Assembly (NCBI GenBank): GCA_018064425.1
Contig: JAGHVF010000020.1
Coordinates: 1 to 64,000 of the forward strand
Direction of reading: 5' to 3'
DNA length: 64,000 bases
DNA from: Candidatus Colinaster equi
Lineage (GTDB): Bacteria; Bacillota; Clostridia; Lachnospirales; Lachnospiraceae
Part shown: positions 9,866 through 18,749 of the stretch, one piece after another
Layout: each line of letters opens with the position of its first letter
Position numbering within the stretch: the first letter of the stretch is position 1
Position numbers and translations under genes: made by a program
Notes under the pieces: model-generated
The model's input: only the letters and a program-made list of their open reading frames with translations
Databases searched by the model: none
Told to the model about the DNA's origin: nothing

Positions 9866-10950
9866 AATTCCTTTCGGTATTTATCAATAACAATCTGTCT
9901 GCTGAAGTTATCCTCAACGTGTTTCCTACCATTTTTTCCCATCAAAGAACGGTCTTCCTTGTTCTTGTGAGTTAACATAATGTCCAGAGCTGCTACTATT
10001 GCATCCTTGCTTGCAGCTTCAAAAAGAATACCCGATTCACCATCGACAACTGTTTCCGCACATCCGGGCACATTCGTTGTAAGTACAGGTCTGCCGCACG
10101 CTGCCGCTTCCAAACAAACATTGGAAAGTCCTTCATGATACGATGGATGCAATATAATATGCGATGATGCATATACAGGTCTCATCTCATTTACATATCC
10201 CAAATACTCCATCTTGCCTTCCGACACAAGACGTTCTATCTGTGGTTCATATATAGCTTTACTTTCTTCTTCATACTTACCGGCAAGTACAAACTTCACC
10301 TGTGATGAGCCAAAACGATCGGCTGCTTCAATCAATTCTTCAATACCTTTATCTTTCATGATACGAAGTACCGACAATATTCGTATACCTTCATCTTCAC
10401 TCGGATAATCTTTGTATATATGATGCATCAGATTAACACCCGATCCCGGTAATAGAACAGTCTTACCTTTTACAACACCACGCTTGCACATAAATTCAAG
10501 ATTATACTCATTTTGAAAGAAAACACACTTTGCCTTCTTCAGTGCGGCCTTATACATACAGATAAGGATTTTGCTTAACAATCCATCATTTTGCAGTGCA
10601 GTTCCCAATCCCGTAATATTGGTCATATACGGTATGCCCTTAATTCTGCAGGCCAGACCGCCGTATATATTCGGTTTGATTGTATAAGTACACACTACAT
10701 CAGGCTTAATCTGCGCAAGCAATCGCATATACTTACTCATAAGCTTTATATCCTTAACAGGATTCATTCCCCTTCTTTCAAAGGGCGTATGTATTATCTC
10801 ACAACCTTTTTCCTGCAACAGTTTTGTATGAACCTCTTCATCCGGCAATGAAATGTACACCTTGGAATCTTCGAGAAAATCATCTATTAGTTCACTTCTG
10901 AATTCATAAAGTCCGCTGGATGAATTGGATAAAATCAATATTTTTCTCAT
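9859..10950 (-). CDS. GT4 family glycosyltransferase, PglA/WbpU-like
   Basis: This GT-B fold enzyme starts RKILILSNSSSGLYEFR and carries VVCTYTIKPNIYGG and NITGLGTAL in the N-domain. The C-domain has PGSGVNL, VLRIMKDKGIEELIEAA and the donor-site region HPSYHEGLSNVCLEAAACG. This subgroup transfers HexNAc or Hex to undecaprenyl-diphospho-sugars early in glycan assembly. A WbpP-like 4-epimerase directly upstream suggests a GalNAc donor, but that is inference. The ATG at 10950 is preferred over the tracked GTG because GGAAG lies 8 nt upstream of it. Confidence 0.88.
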   Translation of the reverse strand: MRKILILSNSSSGLYEFRSELIDDFLEDSKVYISLPDEEVHTKLLQEKGCEIIHTPFERRGMNPVKDIKLMSKYMRLLAQIKPDVVCTYTIKPNIYGGLACRIKGIPYMTNITGLGTALQNDGLLSKILICMYKAALKKAKCVFFQNEYNLEFMCKRGVVKGKTVLLPGSGVNLMHHIYKDYPSEDEGIRILSVLRIMKDKGIEELIEAADRFGSSQVKFVLAGKYEEESKAIYEPQIERLVSEGKMEYLGYVNEMRPVYASSHIILHPSYHEGLSNVCLEAAACGRPVLTTNVPGCAETVVDGESGILFEAASKDAIVAALDIMLTHKNKEDRSLMGKNGRKHVEDNFSRQIVIDKYRKELC

Positions 10951-10995
10951 TGTTTTCACTTCCGATATGACTCGCCTATATCAGTCATTTTCCAA

Positions 10996-11970
10996 TTACA
11001 GATTCTCTTTATACCATTCGATTGCAAGTGCAATTCCCTTGGCAAAATCATAATCAGGATCATATCCAAGCATCTTCTTTGCCTTGGAAATATCTGCATT
11101 GGAATGTTTGATATCACCGGCTCTGTCAGGACCGAAATTAGGCTCTCTTGTAATATCAAGTGCTTTACACAAATCGTAATATATATCTATAAGATATTCT
11201 CTTCCGCCATAAGCTACATTAAATGCATTACCTGCCGCCTCACTTGGTGCAAGGCAAGCTTTAAGATTGGCTTCTATAACATTGTCTACATACGTAAAGT
11301 CTCTCGATTGCTTACCGTCGCCGTTAATTGTAGGAGTCTCTCCATCCAATAACTGCTTAATGAATTTGGGAATAACTGCAGCATATGCACCGTTTGGATC
11401 CTGACGACGACCGAATACATTAAAATATCTAAGGCCGTATGTATCAAGCCCATACAACTTCGTGTAAAGCTTTGCATACTCCTCATCCACTCTTTTTGTA
11501 AGTGCATATGGGCTAAGGAGATTGCCTTCTTGTCCTTCAACCTTCGGCAATACCGGATGATCGCCGTATACAGATGAACTGGAAGCATATACAAATTTCT
11601 TAACACCGTTTTGTCTTGAAGCTTCCATCATATTAAGTGTACCGGCAATATTATTCTGACAGTAGAACAAAGGCATCTCGATACTTCTCGGAACGCTGCC
11701 CCATGCAGCCTCATTAAGCACGTAGTCAACACCTTCCGTTGCCTTCATACATGTATCCAAATCCTTAATATCACCCTTTATAAAAGAGTAACCCGCTCTG
11801 TCTGCCAGAAGATTAACATTCTCCTGTTTACCTGTGGACAAATCATCCAAGCATCTGACATTGTATCCCAAATCAAGAATTGCCTCACACAGGTTAGAGC
11901 CTATAAAACCGGCACCTCCGGTTACAAGGAATGTACTTCCTTCAGGAAATTTTAGATTTTTAAAACCCAT
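10996..11970 (-). CDS. UDP-GlcNAc/UDP-Glc 4-epimerase of the WbpP/TviC type
   Basis: An extended SDR enzyme of 324 residues. Visible are the NAD-binding motif FLVTGGAGFIGSNLCE, the catalytic Ser and Tyr-x3-Lys region (YASSSSVYGDHP, then SPYALTK), and LRYFNVFGRRQDPNGAYAAV, which is close to WbpP and TviC. These enzymes interconvert UDP-GlcNAc and UDP-GalNAc, supplying donors for nearby GT4 enzymes. It is cytosolic. AGAGG precedes the ATG at 8 nt. The exact preference between acetylated and non-acetylated substrate cannot be decided by eye. Confidence 0.9.
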   Translation of the reverse strand: MGFKNLKFPEGSTFLVTGGAGFIGSNLCEAILDLGYNVRCLDDLSTGKQENVNLLADRAGYSFIKGDIKDLDTCMKATEGVDYVLNEAAWGSVPRSIEMPLFYCQNNIAGTLNMMEASRQNGVKKFVYASSSSVYGDHPVLPKVEGQEGNLLSPYALTKRVDEEYAKLYTKLYGLDTYGLRYFNVFGRRQDPNGAYAAVIPKFIKQLLDGETPTINGDGKQSRDFTYVDNVIEANLKACLAPSEAAGNAFNVAYGGREYLIDIYYDLCKALDITREPNFGPDRAGDIKHSNADISKAKKMLGYDPDYDFAKGIALAIEWYKENL

Positions 11971-12014
11971 ATCTACTACCTCTTTCTAGTTCTTTTTTGT
12001 TAACAAGTTTTTAT

Positions 12015-13643
12015 TTAACCGGTTTTCTTGTTTAATACACCTGACACACTCATCAGATATAACGGTATACATATAAATACCGGGAATATATATCTAAACG
12101 AAAATGCAAGCGGTACAGCTATCATTATAGTCAGCCACAAAGCAAAGCCCGGTAAAACAGCAATAGCTTTGCGCTTATCCTTACCCATAATTATCATTAA
12201 TGCGCCCAACATTATCCATGCAATAAGTCCGGCACTAATGTAATGTCTCGGTGAAACAACACTATCCCACGATTTGTCAAAATAATAATCAACATAATCA
12301 CTCATAAAGTATTCCGATTGTGCTGTATGGTCTTTGCATATATAGGCACTGGACGAGCTTTCCGTCGCATCCCAGAATCCTAATGTCGCCAAAAGATACC
12401 CTTTGACCGCTTTTACGGGATTCTTAATACATATATGTACATACGTCTTCAGGAAATCACCTACATGGCTATTATAATACTCTCTGTCAAAGAATTCCGA
12501 AAACTTGATACTGTCCGCAACAATAGGATTATACAGATACTTCCACGTCTCTATATCCATTATTGACTGCAGCACTTCTTCATCCTCTATGCTTATGTTG
12601 CCTTCCGTTGCCAGAATATATCCTGTCTGCTGAAGCGGAATACCCATACATTCCACCATTCCTGTTGTATTATATCCCAAGGTGGAAAATACCGGACCTT
12701 GTATTACAACAGTTACCAATATAACCGACACGCATGTCAGTAACATTTTCTTGAATAAATCTTTGTTATTACGTAAGAATATCAATATGCATATGCTCAC
12801 AAATACAATTACATATACACCATTATTACGTAAGAATGCCACAAGCAATGACAGAATAATAAAACGAATCAGCATATGTATGTTAATCTTCATTTTATCC
12901 GTATCTGTCTTTTCACCTATCGGATTAATCATCGAATACAACATCCAACTGTATAAAAACATAACTATTCCAAACGTTGTATCCTTCCACAGGCTGATAC
13001 CGTAATATGGGAATATCGGTATTATGGCTACTGCCAAAGTCATAAGACACACCATAAAAAGACGCACGCCTCTTTTATATAACCAAGCGATAAACGATGC
13101 AAACAATGCTGCAAGGCATATCATAGACATAGCTGTAAACACTTTCAGTCCGCCGTATTCTCCCTGGCCGAATATATTACCTACCGCAAATGCCAAACGC
13201 CATAGCAAAGCATACAAAACAGTATTCTGATTGTTCATAGGCTCCTTATGCAAAGCAATATGTATTGAATCAAGCGTGTCATTGTATATTCCGCCCGGCC
13301 AATAGCTCATAATATACGGAATCCAACAGATCGCAATAAACACAAATAAAATAACACCAATCCACCAAGTGTTGTTTGTTCTCGGCTTATCATATATAAG
13401 AGGTGTTACTTTTACTATCAGATACTTGATAAGCTGTACCAAAAGATATGCTACTACGGCTAATATAACAAGCAACGGCAAATCAATTATTGATACCGTC
13501 GAGATGCTTGTTGTTGCCAAAGTCGATGTTGAAGCATCCATATTAATGACATGTCTGTCAAGTACTAACATAAGTGCCAAAAGAATACTATATGCTATTT
13601 CCCATCTGTTTGTCTTTTTTAGATATTCAAGTACCTTCTTCAT
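12015..13643 (-). CDS. DUF6020-type polytopic membrane protein (first of two)
   Basis: The 542-residue protein has about twelve hydrophobic segments and the loop motif YWPGGIYNDTLDSI after the third segment, which I associate with DUF6020-type proteins. A related loop (LYPGAFVYDAREEY) occurs in the 618-codon ORF track entry two genes upstream, so the operon holds two paralogues. Topology and the acidic first loop resemble GT-C glycosyltransferases that use polyprenyl-phosphate sugars, a reasonable partner for the GtrB-like GT2 in the same operon. The function is unproven. GGAAG precedes the ATG at good spacing. A TGACA-N4-TGTCA palindrome lies inside the gene. Confidence 0.8.
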   Translation of the reverse strand: MKKVLEYLKKTNRWEIAYSILLALMLVLDRHVINMDASTSTLATTSISTVSIIDLPLLVILAVVAYLLVQLIKYLIVKVTPLIYDKPRTNNTWWIGVILFVFIAICWIPYIMSYWPGGIYNDTLDSIHIALHKEPMNNQNTVLYALLWRLAFAVGNIFGQGEYGGLKVFTAMSMICLAALFASFIAWLYKRGVRLFMVCLMTLAVAIIPIFPYYGISLWKDTTFGIVMFLYSWMLYSMINPIGEKTDTDKMKINIHMLIRFIILSLLVAFLRNNGVYVIVFVSICILIFLRNNKDLFKKMLLTCVSVILVTVVIQGPVFSTLGYNTTGMVECMGIPLQQTGYILATEGNISIEDEEVLQSIMDIETWKYLYNPIVADSIKFSEFFDREYYNSHVGDFLKTYVHICIKNPVKAVKGYLLATLGFWDATESSSSAYICKDHTAQSEYFMSDYVDYYFDKSWDSVVSPRHYISAGLIAWIMLGALMIIMGKDKRKAIAVLPGFALWLTIMIAVPLAFSFRYIFPVFICIPLYLMSVSGVLNKKTG

Positions 13644-13694
13644 TTCATCTTCCTACTTCTTATTACATTATTCGTTAATACGAACGGTTACTCC

Positions 13695-15449
13695 CTACAT
13701 TGTCTCAATTGTGTTCTCAACATAATCTGCCCACATTTTGTTGACAATATTCGGATGTAATCTGTCTATTATCTTCGATGCATTCTCGCCCAATGTCTTA
13801 CGTAAATTCTCATCGTTAATCAATTGCTCAAGACGCTTCGCAAGTGCATTCGTATCATCAACTTTTATCAGATATCCGTTCCATCCGTCCTTTATAAGAT
13901 CTTTAGGGCCTCCGCACGGACAATCCGTACTGATACATGCCATTGAAAGAGTCATCGCCTCAATCAAGGCATTCGGCATGCCTTCGATTTTTGACGGCAA
14001 CACAAAGATAGAGGCCTCCTGCATTCTCTTTGGTACATCATCCACTTTTCCGTGAAAAATCACACGCCCCTTCAATCCGAGATTATCAGAATATTCCTCA
14101 AGGATCTCGGGATGATCACCGCCTCCGTACAGTCTGACCTTCCAATCGGGATACTTATTTGCAATCTTTGCAAAAGCATCGATTAGCATCTTTTCGTTCT
14201 TATTATCATCAATTCGACCAACAGCAATAATATCATGTTGCCTGCAATTACAATCGGAATTATATTCATTGATACAATCAATAAATGCAGGATTAATGCT
14301 GTTAGGCAAAACAGTAATTTTCTCTTGCAATCTTTGTGGGAAGAATTCACATGCCTCATTTGTCTGCAATACTATACCTGCAGCTTTGCCAAACATATAC
14401 TTATACAGCATGTGATTCAATCTTCCGGCCATCTCGCGATTCGGATCGCTACGTACACTCACAACTACCGGTATATGCAATTGTCGGGCACTCGCTATCG
14501 CCATCAGATTGTTCTTGCCAATAAATGAAATAATCATATCCGGCTCTATCTCAACCCAGATACTCTTTAATTTGTTAATTCGTGCTCTGAGATTGCCTAT
14601 TCTGCTGCCGGTCTCTTCATCCTTTGTAATATCAGCAATAATTCTTGTAATGGAATCCTTTAGCTCGTACTCTGTATCGGCCTTCAGCTTGGTTACCATA
14701 TACACTTTGTAGCCAATGGATTCAAAATACACAGCCAGATTGGTGGCAACCCTCTCTGCGCCGCCAACTGCCAAACTGCCTATATAGAAAGCTATCGTTC
14801 TTTGCGGCTCTTCTTTGAGCTTACCGATAGTATCAAGTCGCTCCTGTCTCTCCTTGGCAAAATTGCTCTCAACACGTGCGGTATCAACTTCCACTCCCGA
14901 ATGATGCAATACCGTTTTTACAGTAAGCAATACTACTTTTATATCCATCAAAAAGCTGATATTTTTAACATACTCGACATCTTTTGCTATTCTGTCATCC
15001 CAGGCAATCATATTACGTCCCGACACCTGAGCAAGTCCGGTCAATCCGGGACGAACACTGTGTCGCAGTTGTTCCTGCTTTGTATAGTAGGGCAAATAAC
15101 TGACTAACAATGGTCTCGGTCCGATTAAACTCATATCACCTTTAAATATATTCCACAATTCGGGAAGTTCATCAAGACTTGTAGTACGCAGTAATTTGCC
15201 GAATTTGGTAAGCCTTACCGCATCCGGAAGCAGATTACCTTCAGCGTCTCTTTCATCTGTCATTGTACGAAATTTGCACAATGTAAATATCTGTCCGTTT
15301 AGTCCCGGTCTCTCCTGATGAAAAATCACGGGGCTACCCAGTTTGGTTCTTACAAGCACTGCAAGAATCAGATATATCGGTGACAATATTATTAATGCCA
15401 CACCGGAAATAACTATATCAAATAATCTTTTTACAATCTTGTTATACAT
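13695..15449 (-). CDS. Fusion of monotopic phosphoglycosyl transferase and GT4 glycosyltransferase
   Basis: Two enzymes are joined in one 584-residue chain. Residues 1 to about 200 form a PglC/WcaJ-type monotopic phosphoglycosyl transferase: a reentrant hydrophobic helix (IVISGVALIILSPIYLILA), the CKFRTM motif, the catalytic Asp-Glu pair in SLDELPELWN (D93-E94), and SLIGPRPLL. From about 218 a GT4 enzyme follows, with GSLAVGGAERVATNLA and the donor-site motif KIEGMPNALIEAM. The first half loads a phospho-sugar on undecaprenyl phosphate; the second half should add the next sugar, so both initiating steps lie on one polypeptide. The start at 15449 is chosen because AGGA lies 6 nt upstream; the tracked start at 15467 has no ribosome site. 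No frameshift is seen at the junction. Confidence 0.92.
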   Translation of the reverse strand: MYNKIVKRLFDIVISGVALIILSPIYLILAVLVRTKLGSPVIFHQERPGLNGQIFTLCKFRTMTDERDAEGNLLPDAVRLTKFGKLLRTTSLDELPELWNIFKGDMSLIGPRPLLVSYLPYYTKQEQLRHSVRPGLTGLAQVSGRNMIAWDDRIAKDVEYVKNISFLMDIKVVLLTVKTVLHHSGVEVDTARVESNFAKERQERLDTIGKLKEEPQRTIAFYIGSLAVGGAERVATNLAVYFESIGYKVYMVTKLKADTEYELKDSITRIIADITKDEETGSRIGNLRARINKLKSIWVEIEPDMIISFIGKNNLMAIASARQLHIPVVVSVRSDPNREMAGRLNHMLYKYMFGKAAGIVLQTNEACEFFPQRLQEKITVLPNSINPAFIDCINEYNSDCNCRQHDIIAVGRIDDNKNEKMLIDAFAKIANKYPDWKVRLYGGGDHPEILEEYSDNLGLKGRVIFHGKVDDVPKRMQEASIFVLPSKIEGMPNALIEAMTLSMACISTDCPCGGPKDLIKDGWNGYLIKVDDTNALAKRLEQLINDENLRKTLGENASKIIDRLHPNIVNKMWADYVENTIETM

Positions 15450-17262
15450 CCGTATTCCTGCTTTCATTCATTAACAAAATCGGTAATAAGGGTATTATCA
15501 TCCATAAAATAAGTACATAGCGCACAAGTGTTGTGGGTCCGAGCAGTACCGTCAACCAAAGCATTCCGACCGGAATAAGCGGTACCGACATGACATATCC
15601 GTCATATTCTTTCCACATTCTGCCTCGCATCATATTTCCGAATAATACCAATGCATATACCCAGAAAACGAATCCCGGTGCAAACAACATACTTACAACA
15701 GGAATTCTTTGCTGATACAAATCCAAGCTCAAATGTTCGTAGAATCTTTCCAACAACCCAAACTTACTGTCTCTGTGTCCCGGTGGTTCTGTCTCAAATC
15801 CAAAATACGAACTTTTATCATATTGGAATGTATACATTTGATTACCCTTATACACATTATTAAGTGCATCCGGATACCAATATCCGTACGAAGTTCCCAA
15901 CCACGCGGTAAAATATATGATAGGTTTACGCATACCTATATCTGCCCAGAGTTTCCTATACTTGGCAGGATTCTTCTCATATGCCATATTATCAAATCCG
16001 CTCTTCACTATATCAGATACTCTCAGTGAATATGTTTCCAAATTCTCCTGTGGAATAATCTCATACAATGTATTCAACTCATCCTGTGAAAATGTCTCTT
16101 TTGAATAAGTATATACACGCGCAAGCTGCTGTATCGGCACAGTTAACATCTCCTGATGTTCATTATCCGAAGCCCCCGTAGCCAGCTTCAATACAGTATT
16201 GCCACCGAAAGCAAGTACAATTGACAGCACCATCAGAACTACCAATCGCATTAATCTCTTATCACGCTTCTTCCATAGAAGCATTACAATTAACGGTATT
16301 GAAACAAGATATGCATAGATTCCGTTGTTGCGCAAAAGCATCATACATACGCTGCCTGCAACAAACAATCCATTATTTATTTTTCGTATTTTTACAAAAT
16401 CGATAAGGCATATTATAACAAGCAAAAAGAAACCGGTAAAAAGCGTATCCTTGGCTGTGCACACGGCATACATCGGAAAAATCGGAAACAATCCGAAAAC
16501 CAACGTCATCGCAAAGCAATATTTATGATTCATTCCGTACAAATACAATTTCCTTACCGCATATGCCAAAATGGCCGACAGAATAAGCATCTGTATAACA
16601 ACGTATACAGCTATTCCGACATTGGCATCCAATCCTACATATTCAGCCGCATGAATAGTTCCGCCAAGGGCAAGCACATGTACAAGCGGGTGATGTGTTG
16701 TAAAAGCCCTGGATATTACTTCAACATATTCCTCTCTTGCATCATATACAAAAGCTCCCGGGTACAATGCTAAAAAAGTCGGTATCCACAGTACAAAAAT
16801 GAGAATCCAAATTCTGTAAAATGCAAACTTTTTATCATCTCTGTTCTCGCTTTTTGTTGAAAGTACGGACATCAAAAAGCCCGGTAACGTATCCCATAAA
16901 TATGCAATTACCGGTGCCAGGAAAAGTGTCAATGCCAATATGTGAATCCACATATCCATATCTGCAATTCTGATACTGTCAACCGCTTCCAGTCTGGCGC
17001 CATAATGCAATGCGCCCGATAAGCAAAAGCTAAATACTACCGCCCATATGCATTCTCTTTTCCCCTGCTTTACAAAGACAGGCACCAATTTGCATAACAT
17101 GTAACTGCCGGCTACAAATACAAACACAGACATCATACTGTTAGCATATCTGATATTCTCGCCTGAAGGGAAAGCCATTATTCCCTGTACACCTATTGCT
17201 CCCGCAAAGGATAAAATTATTGCAAGTATTCTGTTTTGAACTGTATTAAGCTCACTTTTCAT
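15442..17262 (-). CDS. DUF6020-type polytopic membrane protein (second of two)
   Basis: About twelve hydrophobic segments, with the loop motif LYPGAFVYDAREEY, PLVHVLALGG and the conserved LRNNGIYAYLV. It is paralogous to the 542-residue protein at 12015-13643. Likely a GT-C-like transferase acting on the outer face of the membrane with polyprenyl-linked sugars; this is inferred from topology and from the GtrB-like gene directly upstream. I place the start at the ATG at 17262, which overlaps the GT2 stop by 11 bp. The tracked start 36 nt further upstream lies inside the GT2 coding end and has no ribosome site. Confidence 0.8.
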   Translation of the reverse strand: MKSELNTVQNRILAIILSFAGAIGVQGIMAFPSGENIRYANSMMSVFVFVAGSYMLCKLVPVFVKQGKRECIWAVVFSFCLSGALHYGARLEAVDSIRIADMDMWIHILALTLFLAPVIAYLWDTLPGFLMSVLSTKSENRDDKKFAFYRIWILIFVLWIPTFLALYPGAFVYDAREEYVEVISRAFTTHHPLVHVLALGGTIHAAEYVGLDANVGIAVYVVIQMLILSAILAYAVRKLYLYGMNHKYCFAMTLVFGLFPIFPMYAVCTAKDTLFTGFFLLVIICLIDFVKIRKINNGLFVAGSVCMMLLRNNGIYAYLVSIPLIVMLLWKKRDKRLMRLVVLMVLSIVLAFGGNTVLKLATGASDNEHQEMLTVPIQQLARVYTYSKETFSQDELNTLYEIIPQENLETYSLRVSDIVKSGFDNMAYEKNPAKYRKLWADIGMRKPIIYFTAWLGTSYGYWYPDALNNVYKGNQMYTFQYDKSSYFGFETEPPGHRDSKFGLLERFYEHLSLDLYQQRIPVVSMLFAPGFVFWVYALVLFGNMMRGRMWKEYDGYVMSVPLIPVGMLWLTVLLGPTTLVRYVLILWMIIPLLPILLMNESRNTDV

Positions 17263-18187
17263 CCTGTGTTGTCTCTCTGATAATATACTGCGGTGCATTA
17301 TTAATGCCCATATACATACGTCCTACATATTCGCCTACCAAGCCAAGCATCAACATTATCACGCCGCCGATAAAAAGCATGGCAGCCATCATTGAAGCAT
17401 ATCCCATAGGTGCTCTGCCATCAACAAAATGTTTGACAATGGTATATATGCCATACACGAATCCAACGAATGCACATACGCATCCGCAATATGTTGATAT
17501 GCGCAAAGGTGTTACACTAAATGCCGTAAATCCGTTCATCCATAGATTAAGAAGCTTTGACAATGTATATCCGGACTGTCCTTCTTCTCTCATTCTGTGA
17601 TTGACATCCACATTTGTAATTCTCTTGGTAGTTCTTAACACCAATCCCATCAAATACGGATAACTTCTGTCATATTTGATCATTTCATCTATCACAAATC
17701 TACGTGCGGCAAAATAGCTGCCCACATACAATTCCTTTGGTTTGCCTATAAGCACACGCGTCATAAGTTCATTCACCGCACTACCGAAGTTTCTGAAAAG
17801 TGAATGCTTTTTTGACGGATATCTGGCATATACCACATCATAGCCATTATCAATTTCGTTAAGCAGCTTGCCCACTTCGCATGCGGGAGTCTGTCCGTCA
17901 TCATCCAGGCATACTATAATATCACCGCTTACATAATGCAGACCTGCCATAATTGCAGCATGCTGACCAAAATTTCTGGCAAGATTTATACCCATTACAT
18001 TATCATTGGTATGTGAAAGCTCCGTTATCGTTCCGTACGTATCATCCGGCGAACAATCATTTACCAGAACTATCTCATACGAATACGTATCACTAAGTGC
18101 TGTCATCGTATTCTTTATTTCTTCTACCACACCCGCAATAGTATGTTCACTTCTGTAACACGGAATACAAAAACTGATTTTCTTCAT
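17252..18187 (-). CDS. GtrB/DPM1-like GT2, polyprenyl-phosphate glycosyltransferase
   Basis: A GT2 domain with FCIPCYRSEHTI, LVNDCSPDDTYG and the metal-binding CLDDDGQTP is followed by two C-terminal membrane spans (about residues 230-300). This is the layout of GtrB/DPM1-like enzymes that make polyprenyl-phosphate-linked hexoses at the inner membrane face. The lipid-linked sugar would then be flipped, possibly by the GtrA protein at 27045-27500, and used by GT-C-like membrane enzymes nearby. AGGAGAG 5 to 7 nt upstream fixes the start at 18187, 45 nt downstream of the tracked start. Confidence 0.9.
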   Translation of the reverse strand: MKKISFCIPCYRSEHTIAGVVEEIKNTMTALSDTYSYEIVLVNDCSPDDTYGTITELSHTNDNVMGINLARNFGQHAAIMAGLHYVSGDIIVCLDDDGQTPACEVGKLLNEIDNGYDVVYARYPSKKHSLFRNFGSAVNELMTRVLIGKPKELYVGSYFAARRFVIDEMIKYDRSYPYLMGLVLRTTKRITNVDVNHRMREEGQSGYTLSKLLNLWMNGFTAFSVTPLRISTYCGCVCAFVGFVYGIYTIVKHFVDGRAPMGYASMMAAMLFIGGVIMLMLGLVGEYVGRMYMGINNAPQYIIRETTQDEK

Positions 18188-18212
18188 GTCTTCTCTCCTG
18201 TAATATCTATGA

Positions 18213-18749
18213 CTACATTTTGCAATCATCACGCCTTTTGGCCAGTATCACAACATCACGATATTCTCCGTCCAACAATACATTCTTTTCCAAGTATTTC
18301 TCTCTGACAAAACCGCAACTGATAAAGTGTCCAATAGATGCAGCATTATCGGATAAAGCTCTTGCATATACCAACTTAAGCCTCATTACATTGTAAGCAT
18401 AATCAAGAACCATCTGTAAGGCTTCGCTTCCGACACCATGTCCTCTGATGTCTTCCTCACCTAAGAATACGCCGTATTCAGCCTTCATCTCATCTTTGTC
18501 TATATCTCTCAGATACACACTTCCGACAGGTCTGTCATTTTCTTTCATACACACAATGAACTGTACAACATGTCCTGCCTCCACCTGAGTTTTCATCCAA
18601 TTGGTATGTACCTCTGTGGTTAATTCACCTCTGTATATAAAATACCTTTTCACATTGTCCTGTGCACGCCACTTTACAATGAGCGGTGTATCCTCATATG
18701 TAATTGATCTTAAATAAATATGACTTCCCTCAAGTCGTAGCTGTTCCAT
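18213..18749 (-). CDS. GNAT family N-acetyltransferase, PseH candidate
   Basis: This RimJ/RimL-like GNAT has the fold's landmarks: LRSITYEDTPLIVKWR at the start, VGSVYLRDID, the acetyl-CoA-binding loop RGHGVGSEALQ, and a C-terminal GFVREKYLE. Such enzymes N-acetylate amino sugars in surface glycan pathways. Two acceptors are possible: the 4-amino group of the PseC product (PseH role, otherwise missing from this locus) or the 4-amino sugar made by the WecE-type aminotransferase two genes upstream. The sequence alone does not decide. GGAGAAG sets the start at 18749, overlapping the end of the upstream gene by 20 bp. Confidence 0.85.
   Translation of the reverse strand: MEQLRLEGSHIYLRSITYEDTPLIVKWRAQDNVKRYFIYRGELTTEVHTNWMKTQVEAGHVVQFIVCMKENDRPVGSVYLRDIDKDEMKAEYGVFLGEEDIRGHGVGSEALQMVLDYAYNVMRLKLVYARALSDNAASIGHFISCGFVREKYLEKNVLLDGEYRDVVILAKRRDDCKM

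Noticed and set aside
11286-11606. 106-aa minus-strand ORF in the track
   Set aside because: It is an out-of-frame shadow of the epimerase gene with no homology or ribosome site; the same applies to nearly all plus-strand track entries.
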